NCBI RefSeq assembly: GCF_005771495.1
Contig: NZ_VAUW01000004.1
Coordinates: forward strand, 124,001-188,000
Origin: Maribacter sp. ACAM166
GTDB lineage: Bacteria > Bacteroidota > Bacteroidia > Flavobacteriales > Flavobacteriaceae
Direction: 5' to 3'
Length of the DNA stretch: 64,000 nt
Below, piece after piece: positions 8,517-17,593 of this stretch. The first letter of the stretch is position 1. Every line of letters starts with the position of its first letter. A model generated the notes under the pieces. It was not told where the DNA came from and did not search any database. It saw only the letters and a program-made list of their open reading frames with translations. A program made the translations under genes and the position numbers.

Positions 8517-8823
8517 CTATTGAATTATACCTAACAATAACAAAGCTCAAAAAGAAGTAGAAAGGCCTGTATCACAAAACAAAGAAGGTGACAGTTTTTA
8601 AACAGGGATCACAAACCTCAGCTAGTGAACGGGCCTATTATAACTATAATCATACAGATGCTGGTGAAGTCCAAAAGGTCTATCACATATAGGAGTGGGA
8701 GCAAGTTATATTAAAAGAAAAAAAGGTGGATTAAAGCAAAAAAGAAAATATTAATTAACTTTAGAGAACTGGACTAAGGCTTTTCATAGGAGTTCTTTGT
8801 TGGGCAATCGTACTTTTCATTCG
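8517..8823. other. non-coding downstream flank of the IS110 element
   Basis: About 300 bp without a supportable gene. The first part probably belongs to the element's right end. I see no clear inverted repeat matching the upstream flank. Confidence 0.4.
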
Positions 8824-9042
8824 TCATGCGGAAACACATTTTTTCGCAAATTCGTCAAGGAAGTTTAAATCAGCTTCTGTTTTATTTGAATCTGGTGGAG
8901 TAGGGTTTAAACCCGCTGCTGAGTCATATAACCAATTTGAACTTTCAGTCATCCCTGTTTCTATGTCCTTCAAAAATTCTTCCATTACTGTGACTTTTTT
9001 TAATTTTTGAGTTTGAATTCCTAATGAAAATCGCTCTACCAC
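8824..9042 (-). CDS. short hypothetical protein, possibly a gene fragment
   Basis: A 72-codon frame, or about 53 codons if the start is the internal MEEFLKDIETGM. The peptide is acidic and hydrophilic with a C-terminal NFLDEFAKKC. I recognise no family. It lies in a zone of small isolated genes beside the insertion sequence and may be a remnant. Confidence 0.35.
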   Translation of the reverse strand: MVERFSLGIQTQKLKKVTVMEEFLKDIETGMTESSNWLYDSAAGLNPTPPDSNKTEADLNFLDEFAKKCVSA

Positions 9043-9348
9043 TCCTTGTAAATAATCTTTCTTCTACGGTACGTTCCCATGTTTCACGTAACAAGCTATA
9101 CCAAGATTTTGCAAAAAAAATAGATATTCATCTTCTGACGATTCCTTTTCTTCGAATCATAATTACTATAAAAAGGTGAAAGGTCATGTTAGTTTAATAG
9201 AATACTATAAGCCGATAAGTTTGATTGTCGAACCACTGCATACGAGAACCGCTTGGCCTGTCTTAAGCTTGTCGAAGGGTATACAGGTGTGTGAGATGTA
9301 CTCCTTTATTTGATGGCAGAAGCCGCGCCGACTCGACTAGCAAACTTT
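9043..9348. repeat. intergenic stretch with a REP-like sequence
   Basis: The only notable item is GCCTGTCTTAAGCTTGTCGAAG at 9256-9277. It resembles the short interspersed palindromic sequences with a CCTTCGACAAGCT core that are common between genes in Flavobacteriaceae. No gene is seen. Confidence 0.3.
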
Positions 9349-9966
9349 TTATTTGCAATCATCTTTATACAAATCCATATATTCGAAAATTATTTTACTA
9401 GCTTGAATTTTCATATCTCTGTTTAAAGAATCATTTATGCGAACGTTATTCGTTAAGTTATAAACCTTACACCAATCTGAATCCATTGCTTTTTGCGCCT
9501 CAATAAGTGCAGAAATTATACTTATTGTAAAACTTTTTGTGTTTTTTAATTTCGCTTTCTTTGCATAAATTATTGCCTCTTCAAGATCAAAATAATTGTC
9601 CAATGCTTTTAAGTAAGCTATACAAATCAATAAATCACCACTGGCTTGATTAAGAAATTTGTCAATATCCTTAACGTTATTTTTTTCTTTCAGATATTGA
9701 AAAAAGACCGTTGCATTGCTTTTTCCATCAATATTCCAACCTAATCTATGTATTACGGCGATTTTAAATTCAATCGGATTTTTACTTTCGTTCAAATAAT
9801 ACATTAATTCAATAGTTAACTTTCCATCAGCTTTAGAAGCTAATTGTACTATCTCCAAATCTTCATAAGCTTTACTTATATCAGTTGATGTTAGAGGTGA
9901 ATCTGCAAATAAATTTTGGCTAAATAACAATCCTGTTAATAGTACTAAGGTTAAATTCGTTTTCAT
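9349..9966 (-). CDS. hypothetical exported helical protein
   Basis: The 205-residue protein begins with a clear Sec signal peptide, MKTNLTLVLLTGLLFSQNLF, probably cleaved after FA. The mature part is almost entirely alpha-helical, with repeated hydrophobic/acidic helices (DLEEAIIYAKKAKLKN, SIISALIEAQKAMDS) that look like degenerate TPR/Sel1-like helical pairs. It has no catalytic motif, and cysteines appear only near the end. It is isolated, with no operon partner. I do not recognise the family. Confidence 0.65.
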   Translation of the reverse strand: MKTNLTLVLLTGLLFSQNLFADSPLTSTDISKAYEDLEIVQLASKADGKLTIELMYYLNESKNPIEFKIAVIHRLGWNIDGKSNATVFFQYLKEKNNVKDIDKFLNQASGDLLICIAYLKALDNYFDLEEAIIYAKKAKLKNTKSFTISIISALIEAQKAMDSDWCKVYNLTNNVRINDSLNRDMKIQASKIIFEYMDLYKDDCK

Positions 9967-10115
9967 AATGTTTGTTAACGTTTATGTATAGGGAAAGTTG
10001 CGTGTTTGTGTGCGATAAATTTCCAAAGGAAATTCAGACATAGCTACCGTACAACAACCTTTACTTGAACCCAACATAGGCAATTTTTATATATGTCTTT
10101 GTCGTACAACGTTTT

Positions 10116-10562
10116 TTATTTCTTTTTTTTATAGTGGTGAAAATTACCTCTTGGTAAATATACCAGAGTCATATTTGCGTGTGAGATGTGATAAATTCCA
10201 TATTTAAGTGTGTCAGATTTATTTGTTAAAATTAAACGGCCCTCAATTAGTGCATTCTGCTTGTCCGAAACACCTTCAGAAATCAAATATTCATACTGAT
10301 CATCTAACTCCGTTTTTATATTTACATATTTAAAAATCCAATGATTACCGTTAATCTCAACAGTTGATAAAGAATCTATGGTACTTATCCAAAGTCCATT
10401 ACTAATTGAACTTTTGTTTAGATTTTTAACTGTTTTATGTATTAATCCACCCGAATCAATTACGGGTACTATTTTTTCAGAAGCTTTTTCGGTCGCATTT
10501 TTACAACTAAAAATCACCAAAATAAGTAAAATAAAAGACGATAATTTAATGTTAGTTTCCAT
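10116..10562 (-). CDS. hypothetical lipoprotein
   Basis: From the ATG at 10562 the protein is 148 residues and starts METNIKLSSFILLILVIFSC, a lipoprotein signal with the cysteine at position 20. An ATG six codons upstream (10580) is less likely because it adds basic residues without improving the signal. The mature part is probably a small beta sandwich in the envelope. I see no known motif. The gene stands alone. Confidence 0.65.
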   Translation of the reverse strand: METNIKLSSFILLILVIFSCKNATEKASEKIVPVIDSGGLIHKTVKNLNKSSISNGLWISTIDSLSTVEINGNHWIFKYVNIKTELDDQYEYLISEGVSDKQNALIEGRLILTNKSDTLKYGIYHISHANMTLVYLPRGNFHHYKKKK

Positions 10563-10580
10563 TTTTATCTTGTGTGCCAT

Positions 10581-11041
10581 AAGTTTGATTCTTTATAAAT
10601 TGATAATATAATAAGAAAGAACAAAAGAGAGTATTAAGGTTACGATACACGGTGAAGCTTTAGACTTTGACACCATTAATAATCCGCTCTCTGTTACTAC
10701 TTAAACCACGTTTAGTTCTGTGAGACTTTAGATCTCATTTTCAAGCGATGCACTAGAGCATGCCGAAGTGTCGTTGTGCGCGCAAATTGTACGTTCTTTC
10801 TGGTTTATACACTAATAGTTAGAAAGTCAAACTTAAGCATGTATACATGTGTAATTAATGGACAAGGTACAAAAACTGCTAATTTTCTAGAACTAACTAT
10901 ATTTAATGGAATACAAAAGAAAATAAAAGTAGGTGGTCCCGTATATCAAAGCGTTTTAAAACGGATAATAATATACGATATGAAGAATTTCCTAAATCAT
11001 CTACGTAAAAAGATTCGACTACTGTAACTAGGTAAGAAGTG
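10581..11041. other. intergenic, no supportable gene
   Basis: About 460 bp. A plus-strand frame of 83 codons at 10776-11027 has low-complexity, unconvincing composition and overlaps the antisense of the next gene's end. No RNA gene is seen. Confidence 0.45.
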
Positions 11042-11767
11042 CTACACTTTAAACCGCTTCTTTTTTCTCTGAAAGGTATTGGTTGTGCTTTTAAAGTAAT
11101 TACTCCAAAGGTTTTGATATTCATATTCTTCATCTGTAAATACGGCGCTTTTTTGAATGCTATTGGTATGCACATCGGTAAGGTCTAAAGAGATAATTTC
11201 TACCTTGTGTAAATCATAAAAAAGACCATACTTACGTTTCAGGTCATAAATAAGCCATTGTTGATCAGCATAGCGGTTTCTAAAATGTTTAGAAATTAAG
11301 GGGAGTACATCATAATCGGGTTCAATGTTGGCAAAATACACAGTATCTTTTGTTAATTGAAAACGTACAAAGGCCTCCATACGGTGCTTTTCACGACCAA
11401 CTTTATGTGCTATTTGATTAATTTTCAAAACACAATCATCACTAAAATTAGTTGGGCCGTTGATTTTGCTTCCCATTAATTTTCGAATGTAATGGTAAAG
11501 TAGAGACTCTATATTTTTTTGTTCGCTCTGATATGCAAAATAGATATGCTTAATAGCAGTATTGCTTTTTTTGCGAACACCATTCCAAACGCGTTGCGCC
11601 TTTTCAACATTCGTGAATATTGTTTCTGTTTCAGCAAAGAGTCCGTTTTGTATTTGTCCTTGACGTTGAATATCGGCATGTGGTAGCTTTTGTTCAAAAG
11701 CTATAAATACGGCTGTAAGAAAGCCATTGAAACTACCGTCATAAATAAGTGTTTTTGTAGCATTCAT
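11042..11767 (-). CDS. TIGR03915-family putative DNA metabolism protein
   Basis: The 241-residue protein matches the TIGR03915 (DUF4130-containing) family. The N terminus LIYDGSFNGFLTAVFIAFE is characteristic, and the C-terminal part holds the conserved HRMEAFVRFQ and QQWLIYDLKRKYGLFYD segments with the DUF4130 helix-rich core. Members are almost always encoded beside the radical SAM protein of TIGR03916, and the pair is thought to act in DNA repair or modification. Here too it lies directly downstream of that radical SAM gene, separated by 214 bp. The prophage has cut the upstream gene, so its normal transcription from the radical SAM promoter is probably lost. Confidence 0.85.
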   Translation of the reverse strand: MNATKTLIYDGSFNGFLTAVFIAFEQKLPHADIQRQGQIQNGLFAETETIFTNVEKAQRVWNGVRKKSNTAIKHIYFAYQSEQKNIESLLYHYIRKLMGSKINGPTNFSDDCVLKINQIAHKVGREKHRMEAFVRFQLTKDTVYFANIEPDYDVLPLISKHFRNRYADQQWLIYDLKRKYGLFYDLHKVEIISLDLTDVHTNSIQKSAVFTDEEYEYQNLWSNYFKSTTNTFQRKKKRFKV

Positions 11768-11777
11768 AATCAGTTTT

Positions 11778-11951
11778 TTAAATGTTGAATAATGTAAACA
11801 TCCGCGTTAGAATAAATAGGCGTTTTTTAATCTTGCTTTTATACATAACAAGTTTATAACCAACGGATAAAACTTGACCTTGACTTTGTTCTAAAAATGT
11901 ATTGAAAGTTGTATAGCTAGGTCTCTTTAGCGTGTTGTTCATGTAGTTCAT
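11778..11951 (-). CDS. possible 57-aa basic peptide between the two DNA-repair genes
   Basis: An open frame from ATG at 11951 to TAA at 11778 encodes a basic 57-residue peptide (starts MNYMNNTLKRPSYTTFNTFL). It fills most of the 214-bp gap between the radical SAM gene and its partner and is on the same strand. Composition is plausible but I know no homologue. It may also be an untranslated spacer. Confidence 0.3.
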   Translation of the reverse strand: MNYMNNTLKRPSYTTFNTFLEQSQGQVLSVGYKLVMYKSKIKKRLFILTRMFTLFNI

Positions 11952-11981
11952 AATGCTATTTATTTATGATTAAGTAATACT

Positions 11982-13203
11982 TCAATTGAATAACGATAAT
12001 TGATTACTATAATGATTTTTATATTTACTATTTGAAGACTGTAATATCATTCCTTTAATACGAGCAGCGTCTAAGTCTCTTCGTTCCCAATCAGTAGAGT
12101 TGCAGATAATAAAATATTTTGCACGGTTAAGCGCAACGCCCATCTTTTTAAGATGTTCCCAGCTTAGATTTCTAAATTTTCTACCATTTATTATTTTATG
12201 AACAGAGCCCATTCCAATTCCTGGAATACGTGCTAGCACACTTTTATCTGCCTTGTTTATATCTACAGGAAAATGATTCAAATTTCTAAGCGCCCACATT
12301 AATTTAGGGTCAATATCCATATCTAGATTAGGATGTTCAGTGTCTAGAATTTCATTTACGTTAAATCCGTAAAAACGTAATAACCAATCGGTCTGATAGA
12401 GTCGGTTTTCTCGTAGCATAGGAACTTCTGAACCTAATGCAGGCAAGCGGCTATCAGTAGAAATAGGAACATAACCCGAATAATATACCCGTTTCATATT
12501 GTAGTTTTTGTAAAAATGGGTAGCTGAGTACATGATATCTTTATCACTTTCACCCGTAGCACCAACAATCATCTGTGTGCTTTGACCAGCAGGCGCATAT
12601 TTTGCAGTACTTCGAATTATCTTTTTCTCTTCAGTATAGCGTATGATTTCATTCTTTACTTTGAGCATAGGCTTGATGAAATCTTCGTGCTTTTTATCTG
12701 GAGCCAATAATTTAAGGCCAGAGATCGTGGGGATTTCTATATTCACCGATAAACGGTCAGCATATAATCCGGCCTCATACATTAATTCATCACTAGCACC
12801 AGGTATCGATTTTAAATGAATGTAACCATTAAAATTCTCTTCTTCACGTAGTTTTTTGGCAACTGCAATCAGGCGTTCCATCGTATGGTCGGCACTTTTG
12901 AAAATACCAGAACTTAAAAAAAGTCCTTCAATATAATTTCTTCTGTAAAAGTTAATAGTAAGATCAACAACTTCTTGAATTTTAAAAGCAGCACGTTGAA
13001 TATCATTGCTTTTACGGGTAACACAGTAGGCACAGTCAAAAATGCAATGATTGGTCAATAGAATTTTTAAAAGCGAAACACACCTTCCATCTTCGGTATA
13101 GGAGTGGCATATGCCAGTACCGGTATCGCCCAAACCTTTATTCTTGTTTTTACGATTGCTCCCACTACTTGAGCAGGATACATCATACTTGGCGGCATCG
13201 GCC
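11982..13203 (-). pseudogene. TIGR03916-like radical SAM DNA repair/modification protein, 5' end removed by prophage
   Basis: The frame holds nearly the whole protein: the radical SAM cluster motif CIFDCAYC, the preceding GICHSYTEDGRCVSLLKILL, and a C-terminal helix-hairpin-helix region (ADKSVLARIPGIGMGSVHK) that probably binds DNA. Reading upstream past 13133 the same frame continues with ADAAKYDVSCSSSGSNR up to codon GCC at 13200-13202. A TAG formed by the prophage end follows. The missing first 14 codons (MDFDRIKEKLNILA) are found beyond the other prophage end at 50985-51026. No ATG remains in front of the cluster motif, so only a weak TTG start (13133) could give a truncated product. The gene is almost certainly inactivated in this lysogen. 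Confidence 0.92.
13200..13203. repeat. target-site duplication, left copy (GGCC)
   Basis: GGCC lies at the junction of the radical SAM gene and the prophage. The identical tetramer is at 50985-50988. Joining the flanks through one copy restores the uninterrupted reading frame. Mu itself makes 5-bp duplications; only 4 bp match here. Confidence 0.85.
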
Positions 13204-13211
13204 TATAATCG

Positions 13212-13250
13212 GGAAATCAAATTGTACATTTTTGGAAATCAAATTGTACA
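13212..13250. repeat. tandem transposase-binding repeats at the prophage fibre end
   Basis: GGAAATCAAATTGTACA occurs twice, at 13212-13228 and 13234-13250, with a 22-bp period equal to the size of a Mu end-type binding site. A single related copy, with two differences, lies at the opposite end (50959-50975, inverted). By position these are MuA-type binding sites. Confidence 0.8.
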
Positions 13251-13253
13251 CAA

Positions 13254-13287
13254 AAACCAAAAACCCCATGCAAATGCATAGGGTTTA
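13254..13287 (-). terminator. terminator after the tail operon
   Basis: On the minus strand ACCCTATGCA and TGCATGGGGT form a stem with a G-T pair and a tiny loop, followed by TTTTTGG. It closes the leftward late transcript just before the prophage end and shields the disrupted host gene from read-through. Confidence 0.6.
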
Positions 13288-13306
13288 AACTGTATTTAAT
13301 CAACGT

Positions 13307-14167
13307 TTAAACGCCTTTGAACTGTATATATGCCAATGTATAGTATGGCGGCCTGTTGGGGTGCGCTGCACCGCCACCGGTATTGTTTAAAGCCATAGTA
13401 TGGCTATGGTTGCCGGCACTGCCTGTTGGTGGTGCGCTGCCTTCACTATCTGCTACTACAGAACCCCCACCATTATCAACACTTTGGCTTTGTTTGGAAT
13501 ACCCTGTTACACTGTGGGTATGTGCGCCTGCACTTGTGGTGCTACCGGTATGCTTATGTGAAGGCATCTGGCTTTCTGTTAGCGTTACTTCTTTACTGCC
13601 ACCCGTTTTACCAATCGCATTATAATCTGTATCTGTAGCACTGTAACCAACTACAAATTGGCCTTTTAAGTTTACCGTGCCATTCGTACCATCACATAAC
13701 CTAAACCCGACAGGTATTGCACCAACAGCACCTGCGTACATAATTACGCCATCAATTGGTATTGTGGCCTTCTGCACCTCAATTAAGGGCTTCACACGGC
13801 TTAAGTCTGCCCAAGGGGTAGAGTATACGCCACCGCTACCAAAAGTAGCCGTGCGGGTGTAGTATGTGGGTTTTGAATCACCTTGGCCATCAACCGGGGC
13901 CACATCTTCTAAGTATGTTGCATTGGCAATGGTTTCATTAATTCTAACATTGGCCGCAATCACACCACCTGCAAAACGCACCACCTCACCATTAAGAACC
14001 ATGAAGCCTTCATTGGCAGAACCGCCAACCACTTCGCAACCTCTTAAAATAAAATTATCACCGCCAATTGAAGATAATTTAGCAGTATCATTAATCATTG
14101 ATTGAATGAGCATTAAAAATTCATTGTCTGCGGGAAACCCTGCGCCCTCTGCGATATATTTATCCAT
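13307..14167 (-). CDS. tail collar-domain fibre protein
   Basis: The 286-residue protein ends in a phage tail collar module: GVIMYAGAVGAIPVGFRLCDGTNG, a GQFVVGYSA segment, and a His-rich tip (SHKHTGSTTSAGAHTHSVTG) typical of metal-binding fibre tips, with a C-terminal PPYYTLAYIQ. Start choice: the ATG at 14167 overlaps the end of the gp48-like gene by 8 bp (ATGGATAA). The longer frame needs a TTG at 14209. It is the last gene of the leftward late operon, where Mu-type phages keep host-recognition fibres. It is probably the distal receptor-binding fibre. Confidence 0.8.
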   Translation of the reverse strand: MDKYIAEGAGFPADNEFLMLIQSMINDTAKLSSIGGDNFILRGCEVVGGSANEGFMVLNGEVVRFAGGVIAANVRINETIANATYLEDVAPVDGQGDSKPTYYTRTATFGSGGVYSTPWADLSRVKPLIEVQKATIPIDGVIMYAGAVGAIPVGFRLCDGTNGTVNLKGQFVVGYSATDTDYNAIGKTGGSKEVTLTESQMPSHKHTGSTTSAGAHTHSVTGYSKQSQSVDNGGGSVVADSEGSAPPTGSAGNHSHTMALNNTGGGAAHPNRPPYYTLAYIQFKGV

Positions 14168-14657
14168 AAGTAACTGTATATGTTTTATCTGGTAATCTGT
14201 AAAAATCAACTAAAGCTTTTAAGCGTAACATTGCCGCATCTGATATATTTAAGCCATTTGGCAATACAACAGTAAAATCAACATCTAATTTTCCTAATGC
14301 TTTATGGTCATAAAAACGCACCTTATCATCTGCCGCACGGTTATAAAATCGCACCGGCTTATTGTCGGCCCTATCATAAAACCACACCGGGAATATATAT
14401 ATGCCATCTTCAATGTATATTCTTCTGGCTGAAACATCAAACGCATCGTTTAATACATCTTCTAAACTAAATACCTGTGCAGTATGATCTAATTTGTAAT
14501 TAGTGGCTTGGCGGTACCTTAAAAACTGCGTATGCAATTGGTTAATTGGTTCTACCAAAGCAATAAGCCATTGCACCATTAAAATGGTGCGCCTACGAAT
14601 AGGCAGCAATGTGGCCACCAATCTTTGGAAATCAATATTATAGATGCTTTCGTACAT
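14160..14657 (-). CDS. baseplate wedge protein at the Mu gp48 position
   Basis: The 165-residue protein follows the baseplate J-like gene with a 1-bp overlap and precedes the fibre, the order of Mu gp47-gp48-fibre. It begins with a helical part and contains three tandem copies of a roughly 11-residue unit (WFYDRADNKP, VRFYNRAADDK, VRFYDHKALGK). It ends with VLPNGLNISDAAMLRLKALVDFYRLP, a common C-terminal pattern of such wedge proteins. The assignment rests on position more than on sequence. Confidence 0.6.
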   Translation of the reverse strand: MYESIYNIDFQRLVATLLPIRRRTILMVQWLIALVEPINQLHTQFLRYRQATNYKLDHTAQVFSLEDVLNDAFDVSARRIYIEDGIYIFPVWFYDRADNKPVRFYNRAADDKVRFYDHKALGKLDVDFTVVLPNGLNISDAAMLRLKALVDFYRLPDKTYTVTYG

Positions 14658-15523
14658 TATGTGGCCACTGTTTTTGGAATGAAATTAATGATAAGGTTAG
14701 CATCTTCAATTTCCATGTAACCGCTATTGGCTACAACGGTGTTTTCTATATCTAACCAGTTTGCAGGATCTTGAAAATTATAAGCAGGGTTTTTTATATA
14801 CGCTTCACGATCACTGCAACCGCTTATAGCTTGTAATATATCTTCTAATTCTGCAACACTAAATTCACCGTTAAAGCGTAAGTTTTCTAAATAATTTCGC
14901 AAAGCTGCCTGCACCGGTGTATTATTTGTGCCATCAATTCTGCTGCCGTTTTCTGTAAGTATTGATGGATCATAAAAAAAGTCAATTTCAATGCGTAATT
15001 CATCTGCATTATCACTAAATACTTCTAATTTAGTGCCGGCAGGCTTAATGCGTTTAAAGTAATCGACTATGCCTTGTTTTTGCTCGGCCGGTAGAATAGC
15101 CAATTTGCCATTAACTTCTGTGGCGCATTTGACGAATAAAAACGTTTGGTTTGTAACTTCTTTTTCAACAACGGCTGCACGCTTCACCACTAATGCGGCT
15201 TCTATTTCTGATTCTGTATATCCATCACCGGTGTATTCTAAATTATAACCTTCTTTTACCAATGCATGGCCGTGGCGGTATTGTAATGCCTTATCACGAA
15301 ACCATAAAATCGTGTATACCTTTTGCGTGCGTATTTTATCATCAGTTTCGGCTTTATAGGTTTCAAAGAAGCCATATTGCAACCAAATACTAAAGGCTAC
15401 CACATAGGCCCACAAGTTATAAATACCCACTTTGCTTGTGGTTTCTAAGCCATCAAGTGCGGTGAATTCTGCTTTCTTAGCTATAATTTGGTTTTTAATT
15501 TCAAGTACTGTGGGTGTTGCCAT
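14657..15523 (-). CDS. baseplate J-like protein (Mu gp47 position)
   Basis: The 288-residue protein is likely the baseplate wedge protein of the contractile tail. A helical N terminus is followed by beta-rich segments. The C-terminal NTPVQAALRNYLENLRFNGEFSVAELEDIL is typical of baseplate J proteins, where VxxAIxxyl and a dILqa motif recur. It sits between the holin-like genes and the gp48-like gene. It is somewhat shorter than Mu gp47. Bacteroidota homologues are often mis-named; I see no nucleotidyltransferase motif. Confidence 0.65.
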   Translation of the reverse strand: MATPTVLEIKNQIIAKKAEFTALDGLETTSKVGIYNLWAYVVAFSIWLQYGFFETYKAETDDKIRTQKVYTILWFRDKALQYRHGHALVKEGYNLEYTGDGYTESEIEAALVVKRAAVVEKEVTNQTFLFVKCATEVNGKLAILPAEQKQGIVDYFKRIKPAGTKLEVFSDNADELRIEIDFFYDPSILTENGSRIDGTNNTPVQAALRNYLENLRFNGEFSVAELEDILQAISGCSDREAYIKNPAYNFQDPANWLDIENTVVANSGYMEIEDANLIINFIPKTVAT

Positions 15524-15524
15524 G

Positions 15525-15698
15525 TTATTTTTTATTGTTTTTGTTCCTTTTTTCCATGATGTACCATTTTCTTATGGTGTAGCACAATGTGGCAATCAAT
15601 ACCAAATACCGAAAACCATCTAGCGGTGTGTTTATGTAGCTTAAGACAATGGCAACGAATGATGCCGTTAAGACTTTAAAATCATCAAAAAAATTCAT
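15525..15698 (-). CDS. 57-aa single-span membrane protein of the lysis region
   Basis: ATG at 15698 overlaps the stop of the upstream holin-like gene as ATGA, and the frame runs 57 codons to TAA at 15525. The peptide starts MNFFDDFKVLTASFVAIVLS and has one hydrophobic span, then a positively charged tail (KRNKNNKK). Coupled translation with the 90-aa membrane protein suggests a holin/antiholin-like pair. No family is recognised. Confidence 0.6.
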   Translation of the reverse strand: MNFFDDFKVLTASFVAIVLSYINTPLDGFRYLVLIATLCYTIRKWYIMEKRNKNNKK

Positions 15699-15967
15699 TT
15701 GCTCAATTTTTCACTTAATCGTGTGACCATAGCAACTATTGCTTTGGCTATATTATTAAAGGCCCACCCGCCGACAAAAAAAACAACCCCGGCAGACACA
15801 AATACACTATGTAATTTTGTCCATTCAACCTGCGTGTCACTCAATAAAAACATTGATAAACCACCTGCCCAAAATGGGGCTATCATAAGAAAACTTCCCA
15901 GAATCAACAGAAAAATCTTTTTGTATAGGTTTTCGATTCTGTTTAATTTGTCTTTTAGTTTTTCCAT
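15695..15967 (-). CDS. small two-span membrane protein, candidate holin
   Basis: The 90-residue protein has a charged N-terminal helix (KLKDKLNRIENLYKK) and two transmembrane segments (IFLLILGSFLMIAPFWAGGL and VFVSAGVVFFVGGWAF), then a charged C terminus. Size and topology fit a class II holin. It overlaps the following 57-aa membrane protein. The endolysin lies far away at 28.5 kb, so the role is inferred from topology only. Confidence 0.55.
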   Translation of the reverse strand: MEKLKDKLNRIENLYKKIFLLILGSFLMIAPFWAGGLSMFLLSDTQVEWTKLHSVFVSAGVVFFVGGWAFNNIAKAIVAMVTRLSEKLSK

Positions 15968-16054
15968 ATCAATAAATATTTAATTCCTTTTTCACAATGT
16001 TAACCACTAACAAAATCATTACATAAATTATTACAGTGGTGGTGTATGTGTTCA

Positions 16055-17590
16055 TTATTCGTAATGCATTGTTTGAAATCCATTGGCCAAATCTTCCCAG
16101 TATATTTCTCTCCAATCGTATAAGTTAGAACCTGTTAATGTTCCGCCTGAATAAATAAAACCGTTATAACTGCCCCCTGTATATTCCCTGTTATCATACG
16201 TTATTCCGTCTATTGTAAACGAATCAGGCTTAACAGTTGCATCGGCATCTGAATCTTCGTCAAGTCCCATGGCTATTTCCCATGCATCTGGTATGTGGTC
16301 GCTATCCGTATCAGTAGGTTCTGTACCTGCTGTATGCGTAGGTAGTCCTACTGTTTGGCTTTCTTCTGTAGAATAAGAGCCAGTTTTATTTGTATAATCG
16401 TCTATTTGGGATTGCTCAATAGTACTTGTAGAAACATTAGCGCCAACATTTGCCAGGACAAAAGTTCCTAAATCCTCCGCAGTTGAAGAAATAACCCTAC
16501 TTCCTGTAGCATGAATTTTGGAAGTTTCTCGATAATCTTCGCTCCATGTGCTGCCACTTACTGAATTTTGAGACGCTCCGTCTAAATAGTTGCCTACTGC
16601 ATACAGCCTGCTATCTTCTATTGTAAAAGAGCCATTGTTTGCGCTTTCTCCGAATACTATTTGGTTTCCGTATTGAGCGTTACCGCCTTTTACATCTACG
16701 TTACCGATGTAATCACCTACATTTTCCCATGTTAATTGAAAAGGCGCCCAGTCACTATTATAACTTAAGTTGTTTATAATCTCATAACTTGCCGTACCTA
16801 CACTGATACGTGCCATGCCTCTATCCTTATTGTTTGTAGATAAGTTGTTTAACAATGATATTCGATACGAGTTATCAAATAATAGAATACCTTTCGCGCT
16901 TCTAAACGCTTCGCCAACTATTGAGTTTTGTATGGTGATGTTTTTGACAAATCTACCATCTGTATCGCCTGCCATACTTATATTCTCATCATCACCCCAC
17001 ATAAAAGAGCAATGGTCTAATATTCCACCATCAATACTTGGATTCCCAGTAAATCTCGCAATAATTCTTAAAGCATCCCTACCGCTGTCTGCTTGGGAAT
17101 CTCCGCCTAAAAATTCAACGTGTCGAATAATAAAATTAGATGCCCCGAGAACTTCAAACATATTACCATAATGTGTGATTCCACTACCCGTAAAGGTTTG
17201 TCCTAAAATAGAAAAATCATCCTCGGTTGCGGAAGTGGTATTTGACCCTGCATCAATTCTTATTCCTTGCCCTCCTATTATTATCCTAGGGGTAGTAAGG
17301 TCTAGTGCAGCCTTCAAAGAACCTGCACCGCTAGTGTTATTATTGGTGATTTTTATAATATCACCACCTCTACCGCCTGTCTTGAACTTTCCAAACCCAT
17401 CCGCACTAGGGAAGGCTTTTAATTCTCCTAGCTTAAAGCCGCTTACGACCTCTAAATTATCATCTAATGAGATCTTAAAAGAGTAGCTGCCTCCAAAGTT
17501 AGCATCGGCGTTTGAAATACCTAACTTTACTTGTTGGGAAAAAAGTGTACTTGATACTAATAACACAAATAAGTACATTACGTTTTTCAT
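16055..17590 (-). CDS. exported pectate-lyase-like (polysaccharide lyase 1 type) protein carried by the phage
   Basis: The 511-residue protein has a Sec signal peptide (MKNVMYLFVLLVSSTLFSQQ), a pectate-lyase-type N terminus (AFPSADGFGKFKTGGRGGDI), and a right-handed beta-helix with SFMWGDDENIS and the FRSAKGILLF turn. Near the C terminus is a calcium-binding DTDSDHIPDAWEIAMG stretch, as in the thrombospondin-3-like repeats of Bacteroidota lyases. It lies in the tail-fibre slot 3 bp after a LamG protein. It may be a depolymerase tailspike or, given the signal peptide, an exported enzyme conferred on the lysogen. Catalytic residues of PL1 (Arg in RxxP) are not obvious, so activity is uncertain. 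Confidence 0.75.
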   Translation of the reverse strand: MKNVMYLFVLLVSSTLFSQQVKLGISNADANFGGSYSFKISLDDNLEVVSGFKLGELKAFPSADGFGKFKTGGRGGDIIKITNNNTSGAGSLKAALDLTTPRIIIGGQGIRIDAGSNTTSATEDDFSILGQTFTGSGITHYGNMFEVLGASNFIIRHVEFLGGDSQADSGRDALRIIARFTGNPSIDGGILDHCSFMWGDDENISMAGDTDGRFVKNITIQNSIVGEAFRSAKGILLFDNSYRISLLNNLSTNNKDRGMARISVGTASYEIINNLSYNSDWAPFQLTWENVGDYIGNVDVKGGNAQYGNQIVFGESANNGSFTIEDSRLYAVGNYLDGASQNSVSGSTWSEDYRETSKIHATGSRVISSTAEDLGTFVLANVGANVSTSTIEQSQIDDYTNKTGSYSTEESQTVGLPTHTAGTEPTDTDSDHIPDAWEIAMGLDEDSDADATVKPDSFTIDGITYDNREYTGGSYNGFIYSGGTLTGSNLYDWREIYWEDLANGFQTMHYE

Positions 17591-17593
17591 ATG

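Larger units (their letters stand above)
7200..8700 (+). mobile_element. IS110-family insertion sequence (limits approximate)
   Basis: The element is defined by its single DEDD transposase gene plus structured non-coding flanks. IS110 elements lack conventional terminal inverted repeats and usually make no target duplication, so the exact ends cannot be read here. The GC-richer codon use of the transposase against the surrounding AT-rich DNA supports recent transfer. No interrupted host gene can be recognised on either side. Confidence 0.6.

Noticed and set aside
10776-11027. 83-codon plus-strand frame
   Set aside because: Composition is not convincing; it lies in AT-rich intergenic DNA beside a well-supported minus-strand gene.
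11982-13133. Radical SAM gene as an intact gene starting at 13133
   Set aside because: The start would be TTG, it lacks the conserved N-terminal segment, and the frame continues upstream to the prophage junction, with the missing codons found at the other end.
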